Shown here in pieces: positions 1 through 5,569 of a stretch of 9,555 bases of DNA. Position numbers and translations under genes: made by a program. Every line of letters starts with the position of its first letter. The stretch's first letter is position 1. The DNA lies in contig JAFGOL010000125.1 of assembly GCA_016926495.1 (NCBI GenBank), positions 1 to 9,555 of the forward strand, given 5' to 3'. This stretch comes from Oligoflexia bacterium. Lineage in GTDB: Bacteria > Bdellovibrionota > JAFGOL01. Under the pieces are notes generated by a model, which was not told where the DNA came from, did not search any database, and was given only the letters and a program-made list of their open reading frames with translations.

Positions 1-98
1 AGCGGAAATAAAATGTTGCCCAGCATAAAGGCGGAGGTGAGGATATAATACTTTAATTCCTTAAAACTGATTTGCTCTATTACCAGACTGTTATTCAT
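1..98 (-). CDS. Partial membrane-like protein, N-terminus only
   Basis: The first 32 codons of a minus-strand gene whose remainder lies beyond the left edge. It starts at the ATG at 98-96, with AAGGAG (111-106, minus strand) seven bases upstream, a strong ribosome binding site that makes this a real start. The peptide begins MNNSLVIEQISFKELKYYIL and continues into a hydrophobic run (TSAFMLGNILFP), so the first transmembrane segment probably begins near residue 16. A short polar leader followed by 'LTSAFMLGNILFP' resembles small multi-spanning transporters such as ECF S-components. That is an impression only; the family cannot be assigned from 32 residues. Confidence 0.6.
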   Translation of the reverse strand, partial: MNNSLVIEQISFKELKYYILTSAFMLGNILFP

Positions 99-120
99 GC
101 AGGGACTCCTTCCTTATTTC

Positions 121-155
121 TTTTTGTGTTACGTTTTTATAATATTGTAACAAAA
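121..155. other. Imperfect AT-rich inverted repeat between divergent genes
   Basis: TTTTGTGTTAC on the left and GTAACAAAA (147-155) on the right form an imperfect stem with one extra base, around an AT-rich loop. It lies just upstream of the partial minus-strand gene and about 90 bases before the tRNA. It could be an operator or leader structure for the minus-strand gene. Nothing else shows its role. Confidence 0.25.
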
Positions 156-199
156 TTGCAAGATAATTTTTGCGGCCATTTTGGCCTGCCCCCCCTTTT

Positions 200-230
200 T
201 TTGACTTTGGGGATTTTTGTGCTATATAGA
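200..230 (+). promoter_or_regulatory. Probable sigma-70 promoter of the tRNA-Pro gene
   Basis: TTGACT at 200-205 matches five of six bases of the -35 consensus. TATATA at 222-227 serves as -10 after a 16-base spacer; TATAGA at 224-229 with an 18-base spacer is an alternative. The expected transcription start is near 234-237, a few bases before the tRNA at 243, as usual for a tRNA transcription unit. A C-run and T-run (189-201) precede the -35. Confidence 0.55.
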
Positions 231-242
231 TGTTCTTAAAGT

Positions 243-320
243 CGGGGTGTAGCGCAGCTGGTTTAGCGCGCTTCGTTCGGGACGAAGAGGTCGGCCGTTC
301 AAATCGGCTCACCCCGACCA
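243..320 (+). tRNA. tRNA-Pro (anticodon CGG), CCA encoded
   Basis: A full cloverleaf can be drawn. The acceptor stem is CGGGGTG (243-249) with CACCCCG (310-316), followed by discriminator A and an encoded CCA. The D arm has a GCGC/GCGC stem. The anticodon arm is CTTCG-TTCGGGA-CGAAG, placing CGG at the anticodon positions, so it reads the proline codon CCG. The T arm is GGCCG-TTCAAAT-CGGCT. The anticodon arm and following AGGTC closely match the proline CGG tRNA of other bacteria. The D-loop is one base longer than in many homologues. No T-run terminator follows; the transcript may continue into the outer-membrane gene at 392. Confidence 0.96.
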
Positions 321-334
321 GCAAACAAACGCAG

Positions 335-361
335 CGTTAGCGGAATGCATTGCCGCTGGCG
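335..361 (+). other. Stem-loop between tRNA-Pro and the beta-barrel gene
   Basis: CGTTAGCGG (335-343) pairs with CCGCTGGCG (353-361) as a nine-pair stem containing two G-U pairs, around a nine-base loop. It begins 14 bases after the tRNA CCA. No U-run follows (the next bases are GGGTGAAATAAAAAT), so it is not a standard intrinsic terminator. It could stop 3' processing of the tRNA precursor, act as a weak terminator, or shape the 5' leader of the gene at 392. Confidence 0.4.
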
Positions 362-391
362 GGGTGAAATAAAAATAAGGCGGAGCGTGAA

Positions 392-910
392 ATGAGAAAA
401 TTATTATTGTCTTTAACATTGTTCTTTTCGGTTTCTCTTTGTGCTTTTGACGAATCAGGCAAGGAATTTGAATTAAGGGTAGGCCCCAGGTTCTCCATAA
501 AGAACAGCGTTACCCAGATTTCCACCGGGTTTGCCATAGGCGGAGAATATGTAAAATTCCTTTTTGATTATTCATACGGCGGGAGCACTAATTTTATAAG
601 GCCGGCTCTTTTGGTTGATGTTCCTTTTTATCTTGGTATCGGGGACAGCCTGACCCTGGGTCTGGGTCCCACGTTTGATATCGGTCCGGCGTTTGGTTTC
701 AGCGGCGGTGCTACTGCCATTTTCTTTGCCCCGGTAGGACTGGGGATGAAAACACTGTTCTTTTTTAATGACAATATAGGGATTGGTTTTACCCCTGTTC
801 ATTTTACAATGTCATTTGCGTCCGCCATCATTGCAGGCGGTTCGTCAGGTGTGGTTACCGTAACCCAGGTATCTTATGATTTAATGTTTTCCTTTGTTCT
901 GAGGTGGTAA
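392..910 (+). CDS. Small outer-membrane beta-barrel protein, exported, unknown function
   Basis: A 172-residue protein with a classic signal peptide: basic MRK, hydrophobic core LLLSLTLFFSVSL, and a probable cleavage after CA near residue 18. The mature part is a series of short amphipathic strands rich in Gly, Phe and Tyr (for example FELRVGPRF, VKFLFDYSYG, LTLGLGPTFDIG, VSYDLMFSFVLRW). It ends in an aromatic residue, Trp, within an alternating strand, the usual C-terminal signal recognised by the BAM machinery. Size and composition fit an eight-strand outer-membrane barrel of the OmpA/OmpW/PagP scale, but I do not recognise the family. AAGGCGGAG upstream of the ATG is a loosely spaced ribosome binding site. 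The last 30 bases overlap the 3' end of the convergent HAD phosphatase gene. It may be transcribed by read-through from the tRNA. Confidence 0.8.
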   Translation: MRKLLLSLTLFFSVSLCAFDESGKEFELRVGPRFSIKNSVTQISTGFAIGGEYVKFLFDYSYGGSTNFIRPALLVDVPFYLGIGDSLTLGLGPTFDIGPAFGFSGGATAIFFAPVGLGMKTLFFFNDNIGIGFTPVHFTMSFASAIIAGGSSGVVTVTQVSYDLMFSFVLRW

Positions 911-1513
911 ACTCAGGTAGTCGTTAATATCCGTTACCATCATTCCCGCACTTTTGGCTGCCTGTATGCCCAGGTTGGCGTCCTCAAATACCTGGCAGTA
1001 TTCAGGTTCAATGTCAATGGCGTCCGCGCATTTCAGAAAAGTCTCGGGATGTGGCTTGTGGTTTATAACGTCATCCGCTGTTACCAGCGCGTTAATATAG
1101 CGTGCAATTCCGGTACGGTTCAGCACAAGGTCGGCAACTATGCGGCTTGAACCCGTACCCACCGCGATTGGAAGCTTTCCGGAGTATTTTTGGACTATTG
1201 AAAAAACAGGCTCGATAACTGTCACCCGGTCAATATAATTTAAAAAATATTCAGCCCTTTCTATCCTGAATTTTGAAGGGTCAATATTCAGGGAGTATTT
1301 TTTATTAAGAAGAGGAACGATATTTCTGGCAGGCATGCCTGCATAAAAAAGAAAATCCTCCATCGAATAATTGTCAAACCCGAACTTTTTTGCGGTTTCC
1401 TTCCATGCCTCATAATGAAGAGGCATGGTGTCCACCAGTGTTCCGTCCAGATCAAAGATCAATCCTTTTGTCCTGGGCTCAATGCTGTCCAATATGTTTT
1501 TTGCCACCTTCAT
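881..1513 (-). CDS. HAD-superfamily phosphatase, YqaB / beta-phosphoglucomutase-like
   Basis: A 210-residue cytoplasmic HAD hydrolase of subclass IA with all four catalytic motifs: FDLDGTL (nucleophile D21, acid/base D23), VGTGSS (motif II, around 118-123), Lys153 in HKPHPETF, and FEDANLGIQAA (E177, D178, magnesium binding). Residues about 30-95 form the helical cap. VGTGSS, ETFLKCA and FEDANLGIQAA are close to E. coli YqaB, which dephosphorylates fructose-1-phosphate and 6-phosphogluconate, so a small sugar phosphate is the likely substrate; beta-phosphoglucomutase activity is the alternative. It is about 20 residues longer than YqaB, with extra residues at both ends. The start ATG (1513-1511) has GGAG only three bases upstream, a tight spacing. 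A copy of the dispersed 11-mer repeat lies 45-60 bases upstream of the start. Confidence 0.9.
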   Translation of the reverse strand: MKVAKNILDSIEPRTKGLIFDLDGTLVDTMPLHYEAWKETAKKFGFDNYSMEDFLFYAGMPARNIVPLLNKKYSLNIDPSKFRIERAEYFLNYIDRVTVIEPVFSIVQKYSGKLPIAVGTGSSRIVADLVLNRTGIARYINALVTADDVINHKPHPETFLKCADAIDIEPEYCQVFEDANLGIQAAKSAGMMVTDINDYLSLPPQNKGKH

Positions 1514-1557
1514 TTACTCCGTTAAGCTTGCTTGGGTATAGTATATTTTACTTAAAA

Positions 1558-1572
1558 ATACAAGACAGACTT
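1558..1572. repeat. Solo copy of the dispersed AAGACAGACTT repeat
   Basis: An exact 11-mer at 1562-1572, extended to ATACAAGACAGACTT (1558-1572). The same 15 bases recur at 8390-8404. It lies between the HAD phosphatase start and the end of the PLP-fold gene, on the upstream side of the HAD gene. No inverted partner is found within 150 bases. It abuts the GC-rich stem-loop at 1573-1600. Confidence 0.85.
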
Positions 1573-1600
1573 CCGGGCTATATTTCCTTTAAAAGCCCGG
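1573..1600. terminator. GC-rich stem-loop, possible terminator or repeat-associated hairpin
   Basis: CCGGGCT (1573-1579) pairs perfectly with AGCCCGG (1594-1600) around a 14-base loop. It lies between the PLP-fold gene (1701) and the HAD gene (1513), both minus strand, so it could end the first transcript. No convincing T-run follows on either strand, which weakens that reading. The stem directly touches a copy of the 11-mer repeat, and CCGGGC also follows the repeat copy at 7166, so it may belong to the repeat unit. Confidence 0.35.
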
Positions 1601-1700
1601 CAGGCAAACCGGAGAGGATTTTTACGGGCAAAAAACCTGGGTTATGTAGCTAAATAACTACAGAAGGCATTGTAAATATTCCTACGGTATGGAATGAAAA

Positions 1701-2924
1701 TCAATAACCGGGTAAATTTTCCCAGAATTCAGGCTCCCTCATCTCGTCGAGCAGCTTTTCGTCGATTCCTCTTTTCACCCAGTAATCTTTTTTCTTTTTG
1801 AAAAGACGCTCTCTCTGGCGTTGCCCCGTGACATCCAGTATGGGGATGTATCTGGATGATAGAAACGCTTCCTCCAATGTACTTCTTACGTCTATATCTC
1901 CAAGATGAACTGATTTAAAGAGATCGTGGTAAGGCATGGCGCTGTCTTCGGCAAGCACTACAATATTATCGTCGTCTTTAAGATACAGTTGCTGAGCCAG
2001 GTTGATTGAGGCAATAATACACGCGATGGTTGAAAGCCCCAGCTTTTCGACTATGGGCTTTATGGTTTTGCTGTCGGCATTGAACTGGGAAATTATCGTA
2101 TCGCTGTACTCTTCAATGCATTTCAGGCTTTTGATTATTTCTTCGTCGTCAATAGTCATAACATAATCTGTTGCCAGTATGTTGTGAATAAACGGGATGA
2201 AACCGTATCCCATGCCGCCTATTTTATGGGAACCCTTTTTGTTGTTATAAAAAGTGGGGCACGAAGAAGGCTCTACCAGCAGGTTTTTGGAATATGGGAA
2301 CATTGATTTTACAGAGGCTGCCGCACCGGTCAGGCTTCCTGAAGAAGCAGGATAGGCAAACAGGACGACCTTGTTATTGCCCATTCCCATTACGGCTTTA
2401 TTAACCCATTCCCTGGTAACCGTCCTGTGATACGTGTAGGCCACAAGCGAATTGAACTGGGATACAAAGTTTGTTTTGGTCTTGTTAGCGTCTATAATTT
2501 TAGTCGCCTCGGTATTATTTACACCTTCAAATTTTATTTCGGCGCCGTAATCCTGTGCTCTTTTGATCCAGTATTGGGATGTCTGCTGGTGAGTTCTTAT
2601 AATGCATTTAAGGTCCAGTACGGAGCAGACCCATGCGTAAGCGGGCATTGCGCTGTCAAATGCGCAGACTTCAACAGTATTATTTGATATGCGCTTGTTA
2701 TCCATCATGTATTTTAAAGTAAAAAAAGCGGTAGCATCATTAGGTGAACATGTTGGGAAATGGTCAGGCAATAAAACTATAATATTTGCTTCAGTTCCTG
2801 TAAGACATTTGGGAAAAACAATCTTATTTACCCCTCCGGATGTTTTTTCCCATCCCAGATTAAAAGCTTTGCCCCCGCCTTCTGTAATAAGATCATTGTA
2901 AGACAGACTTATATCTAAATTCAT
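1701..2924 (-). CDS. PLP-dependent-enzyme-fold protein (cysteine synthase-like), PLP lysine apparently absent
   Basis: A 407-residue cytoplasmic protein of the fold-type II (cysteine synthase / threonine dehydratase) superfamily. Alignment by eye gives the landmarks: SPNDATAFFTLKYM (about 60-73) where cysteine synthases have S-x-K-D; VEVCAFDSAMPAYAWVC (84-100) at the SGNTG asparagine-loop position; KRAQDYGAEI (121-130); ASSGSLTGAA (193-202) at the glycine-rich phosphate loop; VEPSSCPTF and HKIGGMGYGFIP (217-245), a good match to the VEP...HKI.GIG.GF.P signature; and VVLAEDSAMPYHD (322-334) near the C-terminal serine motif. Asn62 stands where the Schiff-base lysine is expected, so it may not be a standard PLP enzyme. 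The start is ATG at 2924 because AAGGGGG precedes it by nine bases and a good promoter lies upstream; an extension to a TTG at 3011 would run across that promoter. The substrate is unknown. Confidence 0.8.
   Translation of the reverse strand: MNLDISLSYNDLITEGGGKAFNLGWEKTSGGVNKIVFPKCLTGTEANIIVLLPDHFPTCSPNDATAFFTLKYMMDNKRISNNTVEVCAFDSAMPAYAWVCSVLDLKCIIRTHQQTSQYWIKRAQDYGAEIKFEGVNNTEATKIIDANKTKTNFVSQFNSLVAYTYHRTVTREWVNKAVMGMGNNKVVLFAYPASSGSLTGAAASVKSMFPYSKNLLVEPSSCPTFYNNKKGSHKIGGMGYGFIPFIHNILATDYVMTIDDEEIIKSLKCIEEYSDTIISQFNADSKTIKPIVEKLGLSTIACIIASINLAQQLYLKDDDNIVVLAEDSAMPYHDLFKSVHLGDIDVRSTLEEAFLSSRYIPILDVTGQRQRERLFKKKKDYWVKRGIDEKLLDEMREPEFWENLPGY
2900..2910. repeat. Exact AAGACAGACTT copy inside the PLP-fold gene
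   Basis: An exact 11-mer within codons 5-9 of the minus-strand PLP-fold gene, where AGT CTG TCT encodes Ser-Leu-Ser of MNLDISLSYND. The gene is open and otherwise normal. A degenerate partner, GTAAAGTCTTTA, lies at 2992-3003 in the adjacent promoter region, giving a possible decayed inverted pair of about 100 bases. Confidence 0.75.
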
Positions 2925-2933
2925 ATATGCAAG

Positions 2934-2940
2934 CCCCCTT
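2934..2940 (-). promoter_or_regulatory. Ribosome binding site fixing the start of the PLP-fold gene
   Basis: AAGGGGG on the minus strand, nine bases before the ATG at 2924-2922. No comparable site precedes the in-frame TTG 29 codons upstream. Confidence 0.6.
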
Positions 2941-2982
2941 TGCTGATTATTTTTGACTTTCGTAAAAAGTTGTCCTAATAGA

Positions 2983-3011
2983 ATTATAATTGTAAAGTCT
3001 TTAAAAATCAA
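2983..3011 (-). promoter_or_regulatory. Strong sigma-70 promoter of the PLP-fold gene
   Basis: On the minus strand, TTGATT (3011-3006) and TATAAT (2988-2983) are separated by exactly 17 bases. The -10 is a perfect consensus. The expected start is near 2976, giving a leader of about 50 bases before the ATG at 2924. The spacer carries the degenerate AAAGACTTTACA relative of the dispersed repeat. The -10 lies in the palindrome AATTATAATT, so a perfect TATAAT is also read on the plus strand (2985-2990) toward the glycosylase gene, though without a convincing -35. Confidence 0.6.
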
Positions 3012-3026
3012 ATTTTTAGCGTAGGT

Positions 3027-3686
3027 ATGTCAGATTTTATTAAATATGTTACCCTGGATATTTACAGGGCCTTGTACCTGGAATCCGGATATCAGGACTG
3101 GTGGCCGGGAGATTCAGATTTTGAGATAGCGGTGGGGGCAATTCTTACTCAAAACACAGCATGGTCAAATGTTGAAAGGGCTATTAATAATTTAAAAACA
3201 TCACACAGACTTACACTTGAAGGTATATTAAGTCTGTCTTTAGATGAACTGGCAACGCTCATCAGGCCGTCAGGCTATTTTAACCAGAAAGCTAAATATC
3301 TTTATGATTTTTGTAAATTTCTGACATCTTATCCAATCCGCTCTTTGCAAAAGATGGATCTTGATGCAGCAAGATCTCTTTTGCTCTCCGTAAGGGGTGT
3401 CGGATTTGAGACAGCCGACAGTATGCTTTTATATGCAGTGGGGCTTCCTGTTTTTGTAGTGGATGCTTATACAAAAAGAATATTTTCCAGGCTGGGTTTT
3501 ACTGATCCGGAAATAAGCTACACTGACTTGCAGGATTTTTTCCATAAAAACCTGGATAAGGATTTGGAGTTATTCAGGGATTACCACGCGCAAGTTGTTA
3601 TGCTTGGAAAAGATCATTGCAAACCAACCCCGGAGTGCGGAGGATGCCCTCTGGCTGATTATTGCTGTTTCAGCAAATCGCTTTGA
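3027..3686 (+). CDS. Endonuclease III-related DNA glycosylase (HhH-GPD, MagIII-like)
   Basis: A 219-residue base-excision repair glycosylase. WWPGDSDFEIAVGAILTQNTAWSNVERAI (25-53) is the N-terminal signature of the endonuclease III-related group that includes Helicobacter MagIII. The helix-hairpin-helix is at about 117-135 (LLLSVRGVGFETADSMLL), and the catalytic aspartate is D146 in VFVVDAYTKRIF. At the position of the Nth lyase lysine (GVGRKTA) this protein has Glu128 (GVGFETA), so it is probably a monofunctional glycosylase for alkylated bases rather than a glycosylase/AP-lyase. Four cysteines (198, 204, 207, 213; spacing C-x5-C-x2-C-x5-C) near the C-terminus should hold a [4Fe-4S] cluster. 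The ATG at 3027 has only a weak ribosome binding site. The gene is divergent from the PLP-fold gene. Codons 68-72 carry a copy of the 11-mer repeat. Confidence 0.88.
   Translation: MSDFIKYVTLDIYRALYLESGYQDWWPGDSDFEIAVGAILTQNTAWSNVERAINNLKTSHRLTLEGILSLSLDELATLIRPSGYFNQKAKYLYDFCKFLTSYPIRSLQKMDLDAARSLLLSVRGVGFETADSMLLYAVGLPVFVVDAYTKRIFSRLGFTDPEISYTDLQDFFHKNLDKDLELFRDYHAQVVMLGKDHCKPTPECGGCPLADYCCFSKSL
3205..3240. repeat. Exact AAGTCTGTCTT copy with a partial inverted partner inside the glycosylase gene
   Basis: AAGTCTGTCTT at 3230-3240 is exact. ACAGACTTA at 3205-3213 and TAAGTCTGT at 3229-3237 form a nine-base perfect inverted repeat around 15 bases. The exact copy encodes part of Leu-Ser-Leu-Ser (ILSLSLDEL), again as AGT CTG TCT. 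The surrounding protein aligns at normal length with the family, so this is not an obvious insertion. Confidence 0.75.
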
Positions 3687-3711
3687 CAAGCCGAAACCCA
3701 TTATGTTATAG
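3683..3711 (+). promoter_or_regulatory. Possible promoter of the permease gene, overlapping the glycosylase stop
   Basis: TTGACA at 3683-3688 is a perfect -35 hexamer and contains the TGA stop of the glycosylase gene. TTATAG at 3706-3711 (17-base spacer) or TATAGG at 3707-3712 (18-base spacer) would be the -10. The predicted start near 3719 leaves a leader of about 30 bases. Read-through from the glycosylase gene is also possible. Confidence 0.4.
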
Positions 3712-3750
3712 GGAATTGCCTTTAAACTATAGCATTTGAAAGAGTTATTA

Positions 3751-5085
3751 ATGAAGACAAAAAAAGTAGATCTCAGGTTCGGTATTGCGATTATTATCGC
3801 GAATATGATCGGTGTCGGCGTTTATACCAGCATCGGCTTCCAGGTCGCTGATATTAAATCTGCTTCCGCTGTATTGTTGCTTTGGTTAGTCGGCGGGATT
3901 ATGGCTTTTTGCGGGGCTTTGGTTTACGCCGAGCTTGCGATGGTTTGCCCGGGTTCAGGCGGAGAATGCAATTACCTGGGAAAGATATTCGGACCTTCGC
4001 TCGGTTTTCTTGCGGGCTGGGTTTCATTTATCGCCGGTTTTTCAGCACCTATTGCCGCGGGAGCGATTGCTTTTTCAAAATACATGTCGGTGTTTTTTAC
4101 CGGCGTTAACCCTGCGTATATAGCCGTGGGGTTGGTGGTTTTGATTTGCGTTATCAATCTCCAGGGACTGGGTTTCATGGGAAATTTCCAGAAGGGCTTT
4201 ATGTACCTTAATCTTTTCCTTGTGCTTTCCCTTATTGTTTCGGGGCTGATTTTTGCGGATTCCTCTCATTTTCAAATCAGCTTTAACATGATTGATTTAA
4301 AAAATGTTGTCAGGCCCGAATATGCTATCAGCCTTGTTTATGTTGCCTACGCGTATACCGGGTGGAACGCGGTAACTTATGTTGCCGGCGAGGTGGATAA
4401 ACCTCAGAAGAATATTCCGCTTGCCCTTATGTTTGCCACTATCATTGTTACCGTGCTGTATATATTGCTTAATTTTGTCTTTTTATATGCTGTCCCCATG
4501 GACGTGCTGGCCGGAAAGGTGGAAGTAGCGCAGATAGCCGCGGGATCATTCTGGGGGATTTTCGGCGTAAAACTGGTGGGCATACTGATCGGACTCGGCC
4601 TTCTGGCGTGTATTAATTCCATGATGCTCTCAGGCTCTTATGTTCTGAAAGTAATGCTACAGGATTTTAAATCATTAAAGTATAACAATTACCTCAACGA
4701 CAAGGGGGCCCCGGTCTTTTCCGTATTGATGCAGACGTTTGTAGCACTGACGCTGATTTTGACGTCTACTTTTCAGGAAGTAATGATTTATATGGGCTTT
4801 ATATTAACGCTCCTTAACAGCCTGGCAGTAGCTGGCGTTTTTATAATCAGGAGGCGTAATATTACCTGCGATTGCGAGGCCGTGTACCGTACTCCTTTTT
4901 ATCCCTATGTGCCGTTATTGTTTTTATTGCTGTCCTTTTGGATGATGCTCTACGTATTTATACAAAACCCTATCCAGTCGATTGCCGGAATTTTTACCCT
5001 GATTTTGGGCCTGCTTGTTTTTTATTTTCTTAATTTCAGGGAGAAAAAAAACGAAATTTTAACCATATCCGAATCCGAGGGTTAG
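3751..5085 (+). CDS. APC-family amino-acid permease
   Basis: A 444-residue inner-membrane transporter with about 12 hydrophobic segments. It opens with [23 protein letters not shown], the unwound TM1 motif (G-V-G-V-[FY]) of the amino acid-polyamine-organocation superfamily. TM2-TM3 carry the family pattern [36 protein letters not shown] sequence with the conserved Glu and Pro-x-Ser-Gly-Gly. [26 protein letters not shown] is the conserved TM6 to loop 6-7 region, closest to L-type exchangers such as SteT. Substrate is probably a neutral amino acid, by antiport or proton symport; specificity cannot be read. The ATG at 3751 is preceded by GAAAGAG six bases upstream, so I prefer it to a TTG five codons earlier. 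Its TAG overlaps the stop of the convergent arfB-like gene. No copies of the 11-mer repeat occur here. Confidence 0.9.
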   Translation: MKTKKVDLRFGIAIIIANMIGVGVYTSIGFQVADIKSASAVLLLWLVGGIMAFCGALVYAELAMVCPGSGGECNYLGKIFGPSLGFLAGWVSFIAGFSAPIAAGAIAFSKYMSVFFTGVNPAYIAVGLVVLICVINLQGLGFMGNFQKGFMYLNLFLVLSLIVSGLIFADSSHFQISFNMIDLKNVVRPEYAISLVYVAYAYTGWNAVTYVAGEVDKPQKNIPLALMFATIIVTVLYILLNFVFLYAVPMDVLAGKVEVAQIAAGSFWGIFGVKLVGILIGLGLLACINSMMLSGSYVLKVMLQDFKSLKYNNYLNDKGAPVFSVLMQTFVALTLILTSTFQEVMIYMGFILTLLNSLAVAGVFIIRRRNITCDCEAVYRTPFYPYVPLLFLLLSFWMMLYVFIQNPIQSIAGIFTLILGLLVFYFLNFREKKNEILTISESEG

Positions 5086-5432
5086 GGTTCGCTGACTTTT
5101 TTTCTCAAGTCTTTGACCCGTGATCTTTTTCTTTTTGCATCAAGTATCTTTTGTTTTACTGCTTCCGGTTTTTTTGTCTTTATTCTGGGTTTTTTCTTTT
5201 TATTGCGGAGTATGATTTTTTCCCTGAGTTTTATAAGGGCCTCTTCCTTATTTTTATGCTGGCTTCTGTGCTTTTGCACTTTTACGGTAAGCCCCGTGGG
5301 CTTGTGAGTCAGCCTGACCGCGCTGTCAGTAGTGTTTACATGCTGCCCGCCCCTGCCGGAAGCTCTCATTACCTCAACCCTGCATTCCGCAAGTATTTTT
5401 TCCAAATATTTATTGCCCATACAGACAATCAT
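5082..5432 (-). CDS. ArfB-like (RF-domain) peptide chain release / ribosome-rescue factor
   Basis: A stand-alone release-factor catalytic domain of about 116 residues. [25 protein letters not shown] carries the GGQ motif that enters the peptidyl-transferase centre to hydrolyse peptidyl-tRNA; GGQ falls at residues 28-30, close to its position in E. coli Arf[12 protein letters not shown] follows as in RF2-type domains. The C-terminal tail [21 protein letters not shown] matches the basic K-x-x-(K/R)-x-L-x-x-K-x-x-x-S-x-x-K-x-x-R-x-K pattern of ArfB, which lies in the empty mRNA channel of a stalled ribosome. There is no stop-codon recognition domain, so rescue of stalled ribosomes is the likely role. 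The start is uncertain: ATG 5432 gives the ArfB-like length, while GTG 5450 and ATG 5420 are also open, and none has a good ribosome binding site. GTG 5450 lies inside the inverted repeat. Confidence 0.85.
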   Translation of the reverse strand: MIVCMGNKYLEKILAECRVEVMRASGRGGQHVNTTDSAVRLTHKPTGLTVKVQKHRSQHKNKEEALIKLREKIILRNKKKKPRIKTKKPEAVKQKILDAKRKRSRVKDLRKKVSEP

Positions 5433-5447
5433 AACATCAATGTAGTC

Positions 5448-5538
5448 CACAAGACAGACTTCGCCCTTTTTCTTTTGCTTTTTGCCCCGTTTCAGCCAGA
5501 ATGGGTATATATTTGTATATTTGGAAGTCTGTCTTGTG
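5448..5538. repeat. Inverted pair of the dispersed repeat between arfB-like and mscS-like genes
   Basis: CACAAGACAGACTTC (5448-5462) and GAAGTCTGTCTTGTG (5524-5538) are perfect 15-base inverted copies flanking a 61-base AT-rich interior with no inner stem. Both contain the exact 11-mer. The 91-base element fills nearly all the space between two divergent genes, so it is not placed as a terminator. The minus-strand reading frame of the arfB-like gene stays open across the whole element, and its first arm contains a possible GTG start. No clear target-site duplication flanks it. Confidence 0.85.
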
Positions 5539-5569
5539 TTAATTTACTTTAAAGATTAATATATCCGGT

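Noticed and set aside
91..324. Minus-strand open frame of 77 codons
   Set aside because: It runs antisense through the tRNA-Pro gene and its promoter; the peptide has no recognisable features.
2925..3011. N-terminal extension of the PLP-fold protein to a TTG at 3011
   Set aside because: The TTG is part of a good -35 hexamer, the extension spans the promoter, and the downstream ATG has a strong ribosome binding site.
5448..5538. Insertion sequence or MITE with target-site duplication
   Set aside because: No target duplication is visible and the interior is not shared with the other pairs, so a transposition unit is not shown.
5151..5552. Plus-strand open frame of 133 codons
   Set aside because: It is the antisense shadow of the arfB-like gene, whose GGQ and basic-tail motifs show which strand codes.
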